A DNA stretch of 64,000 nucleotides from a virus: positions 1 through 64,000 of the IMG/VR virus record IMGVR_UViG_3300042924_003518; one strand, 5' to 3'. This document shows, in pieces, positions 16,609 to 25,081 of this stretch. Made by a program: the position numbers and the translations under genes. How positions within the stretch are numbered: position 1 is the stretch's first letter; every line of letters begins with the position of its first letter. The notes beneath the pieces are model-generated. The model was given only the letters and a program-made list of their open reading frames with translations. It had not been told where the DNA came from and did no database searches.

Positions 16609-16888
16609 ATGGAAAGACGCAGCGACTTGCTTGGATTATGATACTAACTTATTCTTTGATAAATATGAAGAGGATGAGTTATTAAGACCAGCAATTGATG
16701 CGCTATGTATGCAATGTCCAGTTGTTAAAACTTGTTTTGCTGTAGGTGTATCAAGCAAAGAGTATGGAGTATGGGGCGGTATTTATTTAGAATCTGGAGC
16801 CATATCTAAAGAGTTTAACAGCCATAAGACAGAATCTGACTGGGGTAATACATGGAAGAATTTAACGCTTGATGAGGATCAAAAATGA
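16595..16888 (+). CDS. whiB-like: WhiB-family Fe-S transcription regulator
   Basis: 97 aa from ATG 16595 inside the upstream gene's end. Four cysteines in the Wbl pattern are visible: C12, then CMQC (about 38-41) and C47, followed by the diagnostic GVWGG turn. Wbl proteins are confined to Actinobacteria and their phages, and bind sigma factor region 4 or DNA. It could redirect host transcription or affect superinfection, as phage Wbl proteins can. Confidence 0.88.
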   Translation: MHKLKWKDAATCLDYDTNLFFDKYEEDELLRPAIDALCMQCPVVKTCFAVGVSSKEYGVWGGIYLESGAISKEFNSHKTESDWGNTWKNLTLDEDQK

Positions 16889-17061
16889 ACAACAAACAAT
16901 ACTTAGACTTCTTAAGACAAAAGAATAAAGATATTATGTCTAAGTGTTATTATTGTGACGGTTTTGCTATTAATATTATTGCTGATGGCTATGCTATTAG
17001 GCCAGTATGCAAGAATCATGATAGTAGATCCCTGGATGAAATAGAGGAAGATATATTATGA
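16885..17061 (+). CDS. Small CxxC/CxxH zinc protein
   Basis: 58 aa, overlapping both neighbours by 4 nt (ATGA). CYYC around residue 20 and CKNH near residue 46 can form one zinc site. Function unknown. Confidence 0.62.
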   Translation: MNNKQYLDFLRQKNKDIMSKCYYCDGFAINIIADGYAIRPVCKNHDSRSLDEIEEDIL

Positions 17062-17819
17062 TTATACAAATCATAGGTTTGCCTGGATCTGGTAAAACTG
17101 AATTAGCAAAAGCACTTAAAGAACGTATTAATGCAATTCATCTCAATGCTGATGAGGTAAGATCCACAGTAAACTCTGATCTTGGGTTTAGTCATGAGGA
17201 TAGGGTTGAGCAGGCAAGACGTATGGGAGAAATGGCAAGACTTATTGCCAGACAGGGTGTTGCTCCAGTTATCGTAGATTTTGTTTGCCCTACAAAAGAA
17301 ACAAGATCTGCCTTCGGTAGACCAGACATACTAATATACATGGAGACAATCGAAGAAGGTAGATACGAGGACACTAACAAAATGTTTGAAGTGCTTGAAG
17401 ATTTTGATATGGCCTTTATTAGTCATGAATGGAATGCAAATGAAAAAGCAACTGAGATAATTAAACAGTTTAAATTACATGATTGGTCTGCACCTACAAC
17501 TTTAATGCTTGGTAGATACCAGCCATGGCATGAAGGGCATCACGCTTTATATGTTGAAGCAGGTAAGCGTACAAATCAGGTACTACTTGGTGTTCGTAAT
17601 ACATATAATACAAGTGACAAAGATCCTCTTAAATTTGATCAGGTAAAAGAGTATATCGCTAAAGATGAATTTATGGATAGGGCAATGGTTCTAAGATTGC
17701 CAAACATTACTAATATTGTTTATGGTCGTGATGTAGGGTATAAGATTGAACAGGTTGAATTACCTGCAGATATTCAGGCTATCTCTGCTACACAAAAAAG
17801 AAAAGAGATGGGGTTATGA
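17058..17819 (+). CDS. Bifunctional P-loop kinase / nucleotidyltransferase
   Basis: 253 aa fusion. N-terminal part (1-140): APS-kinase-like P-loop GLPGSGKT (7-14), NADEVR and a lid-like region. C-terminal part (about 148-253): HxGH-type nucleotidyltransferase with GRYQPWHEGHHAL and the closing ISATQKR motif, as in NMN or cytidylyl transferases. Substrates cannot be read from sequence; roles in NAD salvage or in activating a small phospho-compound are possible. Overlaps at both ends place it in the operon leading to the halogenase. Confidence 0.75.
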   Translation: MIIQIIGLPGSGKTELAKALKERINAIHLNADEVRSTVNSDLGFSHEDRVEQARRMGEMARLIARQGVAPVIVDFVCPTKETRSAFGRPDILIYMETIEEGRYEDTNKMFEVLEDFDMAFISHEWNANEKATEIIKQFKLHDWSAPTTLMLGRYQPWHEGHHALYVEAGKRTNQVLLGVRNTYNTSDKDPLKFDQVKEYIAKDEFMDRAMVLRLPNITNIVYGRDVGYKIEQVELPADIQAISATQKRKEMGL

Positions 17820-18115
17820 ACAAAATAAATTATATTTGGGCCATAGTTAAGGATAGATGGCTTAGGCCTTATGATGATATTATTTTAAGATTTAACACAA
17901 AGGCTGGTCCAGAAGATCCTATGGTGTGGAGAATATTTATAAATGGCAATCAAACTTTGGCCAGTGATTTTGAGTTGCATGGGTATGCCTATGCTGTTTC
18001 TTCACAATATGAAGGAGACACAAAGTATAATGTCGGTTGCAGGGGTCGTGTAAGATGGGAAGGCACAAAAGCAATTATTACTACTGCTAGAAAGCAACCA
18101 GAGGAAATGCTTTGA
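17816..18115 (+). CDS. Hypothetical phage protein
   Basis: 99 aa, overlapping the upstream gene by 4 nt. Aromatic and charged, no cysteine cluster or membrane segment. Family not recognised. Confidence 0.55.
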   Translation: MNKINYIWAIVKDRWLRPYDDIILRFNTKAGPEDPMVWRIFINGNQTLASDFELHGYAYAVSSQYEGDTKYNVGCRGRVRWEGTKAIITTARKQPEEML

Positions 18116-18357
18116 TGTATACAGATGTTATGCGTAGAGCCTTTAGATCTCTTGACAATTTTGCTCCTAAAGGATTTCATTTAGAGTTGATAGATAATGA
18201 ACATTTTATTACCGTAAAGGCTAAGGAAGATCTTTTTATGCGTCTTCCAGACGAAGACAAAAGACGTGCTGTAGAATATATGGTAAGGGTTAAGAAGGCC
18301 TTGGAAGACAATGGGGCAATAGTTTTATTAGTTCGTGAAGGTGGCAAGGAACAATGA
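18115..18357 (+). CDS. Hypothetical phage protein
   Basis: 80 aa from ATG 18115, which shares a base with the upstream TGA. Helical and charged with a repeated VRVKKALEDNG segment. It ends 4 nt inside the halogenase start. Unknown function. Confidence 0.55.
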   Translation: MYTDVMRRAFRSLDNFAPKGFHLELIDNEHFITVKAKEDLFMRLPDEDKRRAVEYMVRVKKALEDNGAIVLLVREGGKEQ

Positions 18358-19898
18358 TTAAAAAGGTAGTTGTAGTAGGTGGAGGCACTGCTGGCTGGTT
18401 AACAGCACTCAAAGCCAAAAGATCATACCCAGACTTAGAAGTAACAGTTATAGAATCAAACGATATAGGAATTTTAGGTGCTGGAGAGGGATCTACACCA
18501 TTCTTAACAGATTTTTTAAATCATTTAGAAATTCCATTATCAGAATTAATTTTACACTGTGATGCAACTATCAAAAATGGAATTAAATTTACTAATTGGA
18601 ATAATGATAATGAATTTTTTTATCATGCATTTGCTTTGTCTGATAGGTCTTTAGGTTTTGAGCCAGCATCTGAACCATATCTATCTACTAGTTCTTTTAT
18701 GGTAGCAGGATTATCAAAAAATGATAGTCTTAAAGAAATCAATTTTATGGAAAAAGTTTCAGAAAATAATAAGGTTCCTTTTATTCTTAAAGATACAAAA
18801 CAGTCATTTGGATTTTCCCAAGAAAAAGAAGGCATTAACAAATATAATCAGATAGGTGCTATATCAATTCACTTTAATGCCGTTAAACTTGCAAATAAGT
18901 TAAAAGAAATAGGACTGATTCGTGGAATTAAACTTATTGAAGGAACAATTATTAATGTATCTTTAGATGAAAATAATAATGTAGAAAGTTTAACATTAGA
19001 AAATAATGAAAAGATTTATTGTGATTTTATTTTTGATTGTAGTGGTTTTCATAGATTAATTATAGGAAAAGTCTTTAATGCAAAATGGAAAAGTTATAAA
19101 GACTTTTTGCCAGAAGACTCTGCTGTTCCATTTTTTATTGAAATGACAGAAGATATACCACCGTACACAGAGGCAATAGCAATGAAATATGGTTGGATAT
19201 GGAAGATTCCATTACAGGATAGATTTGGATGCGGGTATGTATATGACTCTTCTTTAATATCAGAAGAAGAAGCAGTAAAAGAAATAGAAGAATTTTTAGG
19301 ATATGAGCCAAAGTATCCAAGAAAAGATAAGGGTGGATTTAGGTTTAGTGCTGGATCTTATGAGGAGTTATGGATAAATAACTGCATCGCAGTAGGTCTT
19401 GCTGCTAACTTTATTGAGCCTTTGGAAGCAACTTCTATCTGGGTAAGTGTTACAGAACTTACAAACATTTTTAATAATCCAGCATGGCTTTTTGATAACT
19501 CCCAGGCAAGAAGAGATGAATTCAATAAAACTATGTTAGAGATGAACGATGACATATCTGACTTTATTTATTTTCATTATATGACTTTAAGAAAAGATAC
19601 TAAGTTCTGGGAAAAATTTTCTTATGAAAATGCTCCAGCAAGACTTAAAGAAAAAATTAATGTATGGCAACATAGATTGCCAGCAAAGTCTGATGTAGGG
19701 AAAGCATGGGCTAGTGCTAGTTGGTTCCAAATTGGAGCGGAACAAAATACAATAAACAAGAGCATAGCAAAAAATTACTTAGAACTATCAAAAGATTATA
19801 AGGCTGGATTAGAGATGTATGACTATTTTGTTAATTATCAGAACTATAAGGTTTCAGAGTGTACTGATCATAGAAAGTTTTTGGACTCACTAAAATGA
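18354..19898 (+). CDS. Flavin-dependent (tryptophan-type) halogenase
   Basis: 514 aa, full family length. FAD-binding VGGGTAGW (8-15), GAGEGSTP (43-50), a candidate catalytic Lys K74 in TIKNGIKF, the diagnostic WxWxIP motif as WIWKIP, and FIEPLEATSIW, which carries the active-site Glu position. Such enzymes use FADH2, oxygen and halide to halogenate tryptophan or other aromatics. The cyanophage enzyme VirX1 shows that phage members can be active. Substrate here is unknown; FADH2 would come from a host reductase. Confidence 0.85.
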   Translation: MIKKVVVVGGGTAGWLTALKAKRSYPDLEVTVIESNDIGILGAGEGSTPFLTDFLNHLEIPLSELILHCDATIKNGIKFTNWNNDNEFFYHAFALSDRSLGFEPASEPYLSTSSFMVAGLSKNDSLKEINFMEKVSENNKVPFILKDTKQSFGFSQEKEGINKYNQIGAISIHFNAVKLANKLKEIGLIRGIKLIEGTIINVSLDENNNVESLTLENNEKIYCDFIFDCSGFHRLIIGKVFNAKWKSYKDFLPEDSAVPFFIEMTEDIPPYTEAIAMKYGWIWKIPLQDRFGCGYVYDSSLISEEEAVKEIEEFLGYEPKYPRKDKGGFRFSAGSYEELWINNCIAVGLAANFIEPLEATSIWVSVTELTNIFNNPAWLFDNSQARRDEFNKTMLEMNDDISDFIYFHYMTLRKDTKFWEKFSYENAPARLKEKINVWQHRLPAKSDVGKAWASASWFQIGAEQNTINKSIAKNYLELSKDYKAGLEMYDYFVNYQNYKVSECTDHRKFLDSLK

Positions 19899-20179
19899 AC
19901 TTTAAAACAGAATGGATAAACGCTTTAAAAACTATGGGGCATAAAGAGTATTGGAATAAACCTAATACTGTTGAGTTCTTTGCATTTATGACCAAGGCAG
20001 CAATTATTATTCCAGGGCTTTTATTCAATACACAGATTTGGTGGCTTTATATAATTGCTTTAATAACTAGTTTAGCATTAATCTGGTCATCAACTGTCAA
20101 GACATTGCCCACAATTATTTGGTTCAACATCCTCTGGACAATTCTTGCTTTAACTGCTATACTAAAGTATTGGCTATAA
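19895..20179 (+). CDS. Membrane protein next to halogenase
   Basis: 94 aa with three hydrophobic helices after a charged N-terminus (FKTEWINALKTMGHKEYW). It overlaps the halogenase by 4 nt (ATGA), so it is co-translated. Might anchor or transport for the halogenase pathway, but there is no direct evidence. Confidence 0.62.
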   Translation: MNFKTEWINALKTMGHKEYWNKPNTVEFFAFMTKAAIIIPGLLFNTQIWWLYIIALITSLALIWSSTVKTLPTIIWFNILWTILALTAILKYWL

Positions 20180-20187
20180 GGAGAATA

Positions 20188-20673
20188 ATGCAAACATTTT
20201 TACCATCTGCTAACCCAGTAACGGCTGCCCGTATGCTTGATAGCAAACGTCTTAATAAACAGATACTTGAATGTTATCAGATACTTAACGTACTGTCTGG
20301 CAAGTCTCCTACTGGTGGCTGGCGTAATCATCCTGCTGTTCTTATGTGGAAAGGTTATGAGCGTGGTCTATGGACATATGTACAGGCTATGATTATAGAA
20401 GCAAAGTATCGTGGCATCAAAACAGAAAATAACGAGGCTAATCTTAATAGACTTAAAGATCAGTGCTGGAATCAGTGGGGAAATAATAGACCGTCGTTCT
20501 GGACTGACAATAATAAATTAATGCGTGTAGTTACTACACATAAAGCAAGTCTATTTGATAAAGACCCCATGTACTATTCTAAGTTTAGTTATGCCAAGCA
20601 TAGTTTATATAATCAGCCATGCTGCTCTACATGTAAGTATTACTGGGTAACTCATGAGGATCGAAATGCTTGA
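20188..20673 (+). CDS. MSMEG_6728/Pyr_excise-like protein
   Basis: 161 aa from ATG 20188 after AAGGAG. The start MQTFLPSANPVTAARMLDSKRLNKQ, then GWRNHPAVLMWKGYE, matches a family sometimes annotated as pyrimidine-dimer DNA glycosylase. UV repair would suit a phage of sunlit water, but the enzymatic role of this branch is not certain. The C-terminus has CCSTCKYY, an added zinc-like motif. Confidence 0.65.
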   Translation: MQTFLPSANPVTAARMLDSKRLNKQILECYQILNVLSGKSPTGGWRNHPAVLMWKGYERGLWTYVQAMIIEAKYRGIKTENNEANLNRLKDQCWNQWGNNRPSFWTDNNKLMRVVTTHKASLFDKDPMYYSKFSYAKHSLYNQPCCSTCKYYWVTHEDRNA

Positions 20674-21037
20674 GTTTATTATTTTTTTAGTAGTATTCAT
20701 AATTGTAGTTTCTTTATCAGTAATGATTATAAGATTAAAAAATCTTAATACACAACTTATTGTTGCAATAGATCAGTCAATTAGAGATATAGAATATGTT
20801 AGTGCAAGATTTAACAATAATAATGAGTCTATAGAAAAAGAACATTTACTTGCATTTTTAAATGAGACTCGTGATATCGCATATAAATATATTGAAGATG
20901 TTCATATTGCATTATTAGAGTACAAAGCAGAGATTGAGTATGATTTAGAAAATCCAAGTGATCTGTCTATTCATAGATTTAGAAAAGCATTTGACAAATT
21001 ACAGGAAATATATCCGAAGGACGTACCAAATGATTAA
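20666..21037 (+). CDS. Single-TM protein with cytoplasmic helical domain
   Basis: 123 aa from ATG 20666, chosen because GAGGA lies 5 nt upstream. One N-terminal transmembrane helix is followed by a long charged helical part. No family recognised. Confidence 0.55.
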   Translation: MLEFIIFLVVFIIVVSLSVMIIRLKNLNTQLIVAIDQSIRDIEYVSARFNNNNESIEKEHLLAFLNETRDIAYKYIEDVHIALLEYKAEIEYDLENPSDLSIHRFRKAFDKLQEIYPKDVPND

Positions 21038-21221
21038 TGCAAGAGGTATACCTACATGCAAATGTCCAGAATGTGGTTGCGTATATTTTAATGCAGTTGT
21101 TCAGTTTGACCCCACAGACTACGAAATAGGGCTATATTTTTTAGACGGTAGTTGTAGGGAATGTGGCACATTAATAACATTACCAACACCATTAGATAAA
21201 ATAAAGGAGAATGAATTATGA
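21030..21221 (+). CDS. Zinc ribbon protein
   Basis: 63 aa from ATG 21030, overlapping the previous stop. CKCPECGC and CRECG give two knuckles around an aromatic core. Unknown function. Confidence 0.62.
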   Translation: MINARGIPTCKCPECGCVYFNAVVQFDPTDYEIGLYFLDGSCRECGTLITLPTPLDKIKENEL

Positions 21222-21376
21222 AAGAGATTATATTTTCAATACTTACAGGCTTTGGCTGTGGTGTGGTTTTTGCAGCATTCAAACTACCAGTTCCAGCCCC
21301 ACCAGTGTTTGCTGGAGTTGCTGGTATAATTGGTTTATGGCTCGGTTACGATGCCATAAGTAGATTCATATCCTAG
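21218..21376 (+). CDS. XapX-domain membrane protein
   Basis: 52 aa overlapping the upstream stop by 4 nt. Two short hydrophobic helices around KLPVPAPPVFAGVAGIIG, the XapX (DUF1427) signature. Function of the domain is unknown. SD AAAGGAG lies upstream. Confidence 0.72.
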   Translation: MKEIIFSILTGFGCGVVFAAFKLPVPAPPVFAGVAGIIGLWLGYDAISRFIS

Positions 21377-21385
21377 GAGGAAAAA

Positions 21386-21661
21386 ATGAAACTAACAAAG
21401 AAACATAAAGATATTCTAAAGTCTTATGCTAGATCGTATGTCGTAGCAGTTGGTGCAGCATACACAGCACCAGGTTCAGATCTTGGAGTAGAAGGTCTTT
21501 TGTTGGCAGGTTTAATTGCAGTAGCAGGACCAGCAATTAGAGCAATCGACAAGAAGGATCCAACATTTGGTTTGGTAGCAACTGTAGTTGATACAGAACT
21601 TAAGAAATTAGAAAAGAAGGTTGCTTCAAAAAAGAAAGCACCAGCAAAGAAGTCTAATTAA
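21386..21661 (+). CDS. Small membrane protein with Lys-rich tail
   Basis: 91 aa after AGGAGGAAAAA. A hydrophobic Gly/Ala-rich middle (about 20-52) with GPAIRAIDKKDPTFG, and a KKKAPAKK tail. Holin-like topology is possible; the family seems recurrent in phages but unnamed. Confidence 0.58.
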   Translation: MKLTKKHKDILKSYARSYVVAVGAAYTAPGSDLGVEGLLLAGLIAVAGPAIRAIDKKDPTFGLVATVVDTELKKLEKKVASKKKAPAKKSN

Positions 21662-21685
21662 TTTAGATAGAATATAAATAAAATT

Positions 21686-21719
21686 TGGAGGTGTTATTAA
21701 TTTAGCATCTCCATTTTTT
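21686..21719 (+). terminator. Rho-independent terminator
   Basis: TGGAGGTG / CATCTCCA stem (8 bp, one wobble) with a 12-nt loop and TTTTTT, ending the 14-21.6 kb operon. Confidence 0.8.
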
Positions 21720-21737
21720 ATGCTATAATAAAATTAT

Positions 21738-22805
21738 ATGAATACAAAATCTATATTTATACCAATTGCTGCATGTGAAGAAAAATTTATAAAACAAACA
21801 ATACAGAGTGCATTATCGGCAGCAAAAAATCCATCCGAAATATATTTTGGAGTATTTAATAATATACTTGACAAAAAAAATTCTTTGCTTGATGATGAGT
21901 TTATGACTAAAAATGATCAAATATTTTATACAGAAATACTTAGTCCAATTCCTTTAGGTGTAGGTTTTGGTAGAGCAAATGCCTCTTTATTACAATTTTA
22001 TAGTTTTGATTACATGTTTCAAATAGATGCTCATACAATATTTACTAAAGACTGGGATGAAAAAATTATTTCAGTTTTTAATAAAATTAAAGATGAAAAT
22101 CAAATTGATGAAGACAAACTCGTTTTATCTTCAATATGCCCTATTTCTTGGACCTATAACCCAAATAACATTGAAGAAATTCTTATGCCAGATTTTATAA
22201 AAAATACTTTTGTAAAAATTGATCCATATAATTTAGAAGAGTCTTATCCACTTATAAATACAAAAGATTTAACTATTCCAGAAATTGTTTATAATGGAAA
22301 GCAAGGAGACATAACTATCGATGCCTATGTAGACTTTCCAATAGTTTATGGAAAACATGGGGGTCGTGGGGAAAAAGATTATGAAGAAACTAATTGTGTT
22401 CATGCTTCTTTTGTATTTTCAAAAGCAAATATAATCAGAGAAATTTTACACGACGCACTTGACCCCTTTAATGGAGACCAGTCAAATTATTCTATTAGAT
22501 TATTATCAAGAGGATATAAAATATTTAGTCCAAAGGCCCCTTTAATTTCAACATTAAATAAATTTAAAATAGAGCAAATCGATAATAATTTTAAAAATAC
22601 AGACATCTTTTTAGATCAAGATGATTGGAGAGTTGCAAGGGTTACTTCGCAAAGAGATAATTGTTATATAAACTATTTAAACAATAATGCACATTTATTT
22701 TTTAATAAAATGATAACAGGAAAATATTTTGGATATTGGGGTGCACCAGATCAAAAATCTCTTGATGAAGCAAAAAAGAAAATTAATTACCCTGAAAGTT
22801 TGTGA
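21738..22805 (+). CDS. GlcNAc-type GT-A glycosyltransferase (PF11397-like)
   Basis: 355 aa. The core GVGFGRANAS ... YMFQIDAHTIFTKDWD resembles the family of eukaryotic Skp1 GlcNAc transferases, with the metal site in QIDAH. Very AT-rich even for this genome. TATAAT lies 8 nt before ATG, so it is nearly leaderless and forms its own unit. The acceptor (virion protein, DNA or cell wall) cannot be told. Confidence 0.7.
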   Translation: MNTKSIFIPIAACEEKFIKQTIQSALSAAKNPSEIYFGVFNNILDKKNSLLDDEFMTKNDQIFYTEILSPIPLGVGFGRANASLLQFYSFDYMFQIDAHTIFTKDWDEKIISVFNKIKDENQIDEDKLVLSSICPISWTYNPNNIEEILMPDFIKNTFVKIDPYNLEESYPLINTKDLTIPEIVYNGKQGDITIDAYVDFPIVYGKHGGRGEKDYEETNCVHASFVFSKANIIREILHDALDPFNGDQSNYSIRLLSRGYKIFSPKAPLISTLNKFKIEQIDNNFKNTDIFLDQDDWRVARVTSQRDNCYINYLNNNAHLFFNKMITGKYFGYWGAPDQKSLDEAKKKINYPESL

Positions 22806-22870
22806 TATAATATAAAGGTACCTGCCCAAAGGGGGGTACTTAAAATGACTCGCTTAACAAGGAGGAAAAA
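22806..22870 (+). promoter_or_regulatory. hsp20 promoter and structured leader
   Basis: TATAAT 22806-22811 overlaps the upstream stop. A GC-rich hairpin follows: GTACC (22818-22822) pairs with GGTAC (22835-22839) and CCC with GGG inside. Then a 10-codon frame (ATG 22844, stop at 22876) overlaps the hsp20 start, with AAGGAGG inside it. It could act as a translational control or RNA thermometer. Confidence 0.5.
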
Positions 22871-23290
22871 ATGGTAAGTACATGGTCATTGGATCTTTTC
22901 AAAGATCCTTTTTTTATCGGTTTCAACAGAGAGTTGGACCGTCTTTCAAATATCCATCGTGAGGCAACTCGTCAATCCTACCCACCATATGATGTGGTTA
23001 AACTTGATGAGGACACTTACAAACTATCTTTAGCCCTTGCTGGATTTAGCAAGAGTGAGGTAGAGGTTTCTGTGGATAATGGAAGTCTAATTATCAAGGG
23101 TGAGAAAACCGAAGAGTCCTCTTCTGAGGTACTTCATAAGGGTATCGCAACCAGAAAATTCACACGCACCTTTGCTCTTGGAGAGTATATGGAGGTTGAT
23201 CGTGCTGAAATGGCAGACGGTATTCTTAGCGTCTTTGTGGAAAGAAACATCCCAGAAGAAAAGAAACCAAAAACTATCAAAATCAAGTAA
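22871..23290 (+). CDS. hsp20: Small heat shock protein Hsp20
   Basis: 139 aa alpha-crystallin domain chaperone: YPPYDVVKLDEDTYKLSLALAGF-type start of the domain, SLIIKGEKTEE, and GILSVFVERNIPEEKKPKTIKIK with a terminal IKI motif. Hsp20 is widespread in large aquatic phages and holds unfolded proteins during infection. Start follows AAGGAGG. Confidence 0.92.
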   Translation: MVSTWSLDLFKDPFFIGFNRELDRLSNIHREATRQSYPPYDVVKLDEDTYKLSLALAGFSKSEVEVSVDNGSLIIKGEKTEESSSEVLHKGIATRKFTRTFALGEYMEVDRAEMADGILSVFVERNIPEEKKPKTIKIK

Positions 23291-23315
23291 GTAACAGTAT
23301 TGTCATACTGACCAC

Positions 23316-23338
23316 CTGAGCATGTGGAGAAACTGCTC
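23316..23338 (+). terminator. 3'-end hairpin, GAGCA family copy 1
   Basis: CTGAGCATG ... AACTGCTC: GAGCA (23318-23322) pairs with TGCTC (23334-23338), then TTTTATTAT, 27 nt after hsp20. The same hairpin occurs five times on the minus strand at 38-41 kb. Confidence 0.6.
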
Positions 23339-23343
23339 TTTTA

Positions 23344-23523
23344 TTATGCGTTTTTAATGTCAGTAATGATAGCGTCAGCAAGAGCCTGATCAAAATGATG
23401 ATGACCTTCAGCAAGTTTGTTAAATGCTGGCTGTAGTCTATTAATAATACTATTTTTTGTAGCCTGAATTATCTGATTGGCGATAATCTCTGCTTGCTGT
23501 TCTGAAGTTAGTTGTTGATTCAT
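23344..23523 (-). CDS. Small hypothetical protein
   Basis: 59 aa on the minus strand (MNQQLTSEQQAEIIANQIIQ...), amphipathic helical, convergent with hsp20. No domain recognised. Confidence 0.55.
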   Translation of the reverse strand: MNQQLTSEQQAEIIANQIIQATKNSIINRLQPAFNKLAEGHHHFDQALADAIITDIKNA

Positions 23524-23561
23524 GCCTTAATTTTACCATAAAATATGGTATACTATTTATT

Positions 23562-24710
23562 ATGCCATATCGTATAGGTGCTAAAGGGTCCAATGGTTGT
23601 TCTGGATACCCCGCTTTAAAGGACACAGGAGAGGTTATGGGCTGCCATAAGACTCGTTCTGAGGCTGCAGCACAGATTTACGCTATAAACCGTTCTGAGG
23701 GCAATATAGGCAAGGCAATGGTTAAAGAAGGCGATATGGTTATGGCTCCACATGAAGAAGAAATGTATGTTGGTCGTGTTGTTCACGTTATGACAGAGGG
23801 AATGCTTGGAACTCCAGGATCTGAATATGCTCTTGAAGCAAGTGCAGAAGAGCCTGCTATTTTAATTCAACTGTTTGAAATGGAAGAGGGCGAATTAGAA
23901 GAGACGGAATACTTCGTTGGTGCAAAAGCAGCAGATGTAATGATTCTGCCAGATACGATGTCAGATGATGAAATGGATAAGTCAATTTCTGGCAACTCTT
24001 CAAATGATGATGAAGAAGACGATGAAGAAGATGATGTTAAAAAAGCATACGAAGGCTGCGGTTGCCCTATGTGCAAAGAATTAGATGTAACATGTGATCA
24101 ATGCCCACAATGTCAATCTGGTGAAATGAAATCAGATTGTTGTGCAAATGTAAACAAACAGGCACCATGTTGGGATGGCTATGTACAGCGTGGTATGAAA
24201 CCAGGAGCAAATGGAAGACCAGTTCCTAACTGTGTTCCTGCTGAAAAGGCTGATGATCTTTGGGAAGATGATGATACTGTTGTTTATGAAACAGATTCGG
24301 TATCGAAGGCTGAGGGATATTCTCCGCCAGCAGGTGCTCGTGCAGCAGCACGTAAAGCAATTAGATTTAAAGAACAAGGTAAAGCAAAAGGTGCAGGTAC
24401 ATCAGTAGGTTGGACTCGTGCAGGTCAATTAGCACGAGGAGAAACATTATCACTAAGCACAGTTAAAAGAATGTATTCTTATTTTTCTCGTCACGAGGTA
24501 GATAAAAAGGGTAAAGATTGGGCAAATCAATCTAATCCTTCTAATGGGTACATTATGTGGTTAGCATGGGGTGGGGATGCTGGCTATTCTTGGTCAAGGA
24601 GAATAGTAAACTCTGAAAAAGATAAAAAAGTATTTTCAGATATACTTAATCCTATTCAAAAACAAAGTAATAGAAAGCGTGGTAGTGGCAATGTCTTCTG
24701 GCAAGTATAA
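23562..24710 (+). CDS. Large modular phage protein, possible structural/processing role
   Basis: 382 aa. N-terminal CHKTRSEAAAQIYAI-type small domain, an SH3-like middle, a long acidic DDEEDDEEDD stretch, a Cys-rich patch (CGCPMC ... CDQCPQC ... CC) and a C-terminal domain with GWTRAGQLARGETLS ... YIMWLAWGGDAG. The last domain is found in many phage head or protease-linked proteins of unknown role. TATACT lies 7 nt before ATG (leaderless). Confidence 0.55.
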   Translation: MPYRIGAKGSNGCSGYPALKDTGEVMGCHKTRSEAAAQIYAINRSEGNIGKAMVKEGDMVMAPHEEEMYVGRVVHVMTEGMLGTPGSEYALEASAEEPAILIQLFEMEEGELEETEYFVGAKAADVMILPDTMSDDEMDKSISGNSSNDDEEDDEEDDVKKAYEGCGCPMCKELDVTCDQCPQCQSGEMKSDCCANVNKQAPCWDGYVQRGMKPGANGRPVPNCVPAEKADDLWEDDDTVVYETDSVSKAEGYSPPAGARAAARKAIRFKEQGKAKGAGTSVGWTRAGQLARGETLSLSTVKRMYSYFSRHEVDKKGKDWANQSNPSNGYIMWLAWGGDAGYSWSRRIVNSEKDKKVFSDILNPIQKQSNRKRGSGNVFWQV

Positions 24711-24837
24711 AAGAAGCGATAAATTTAATCCAATACAAATTAAAGATGGAAATATTGTTCGTCTAAGAAAAGATGGAACAGTCAAAGCAGTACTTGGTAA
24801 ATATGGCGAGTACAGCAAAAAGAATAAGTCTAATTAG
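24691..24837 (+). CDS. Small basic protein
   Basis: 48 aa overlapping the upstream gene by 20 nt (MSSGKYKRSDKFNPIQIKDG...), Lys-rich. Its stop lies in CTAATTAG, the palindrome shared with the convergent gene. Unknown function. Confidence 0.5.
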   Translation: MSSGKYKRSDKFNPIQIKDGNIVRLRKDGTVKAVLGKYGEYSKKNKSN

Positions 24838-24985
24838 ATAAATACTTTTTCATTAGTTCCATCATTTCAATAGTATACTTATCATAATCTATTTCTATAA
24901 TAAGATTACCATCAACTAATTTATGGATCTGAATTTCTTTACCAATATTAAATAATATATCTTTAATTTCTTTTTCTAAATCCAT
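24830..24985 (-). CDS. Small hypothetical protein, leaderless
   Basis: 51 aa (MDLEKEIKDILFNIGKEIQ...), acidic. Upstream on this strand, TATAAT ends 6 nt before ATG (24992-24997 in plus coordinates). It overlaps the convergent small gene by 8 nt at the palindromic double stop CTAATTAG. Confidence 0.6.
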   Translation of the reverse strand: MDLEKEIKDILFNIGKEIQIHKLVDGNLIIEIDYDKYTIEMMELMKKYLSN

Positions 24986-25001
24986 AACCAAATTATATCA
25001 G

Positions 25002-25073
25002 AGCCTCCTGTAGGATTTGAACCTACGACAACCCGCTTACAAGGCGGGTACTCTACCCCTGAGTTAAGGAGGC
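25002..25073 (-). tRNA. tRNA-Thr (TGT)
   Basis: Acceptor GCCTCCT/AGGAGGC, anticodon loop CTTGTAA with TGT, T-arm with GTTCAAAT. It lies 8 nt after the katG stop, so it is probably co-transcribed. Confidence 0.9.
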
Positions 25074-25081
25074 AACCCCTA

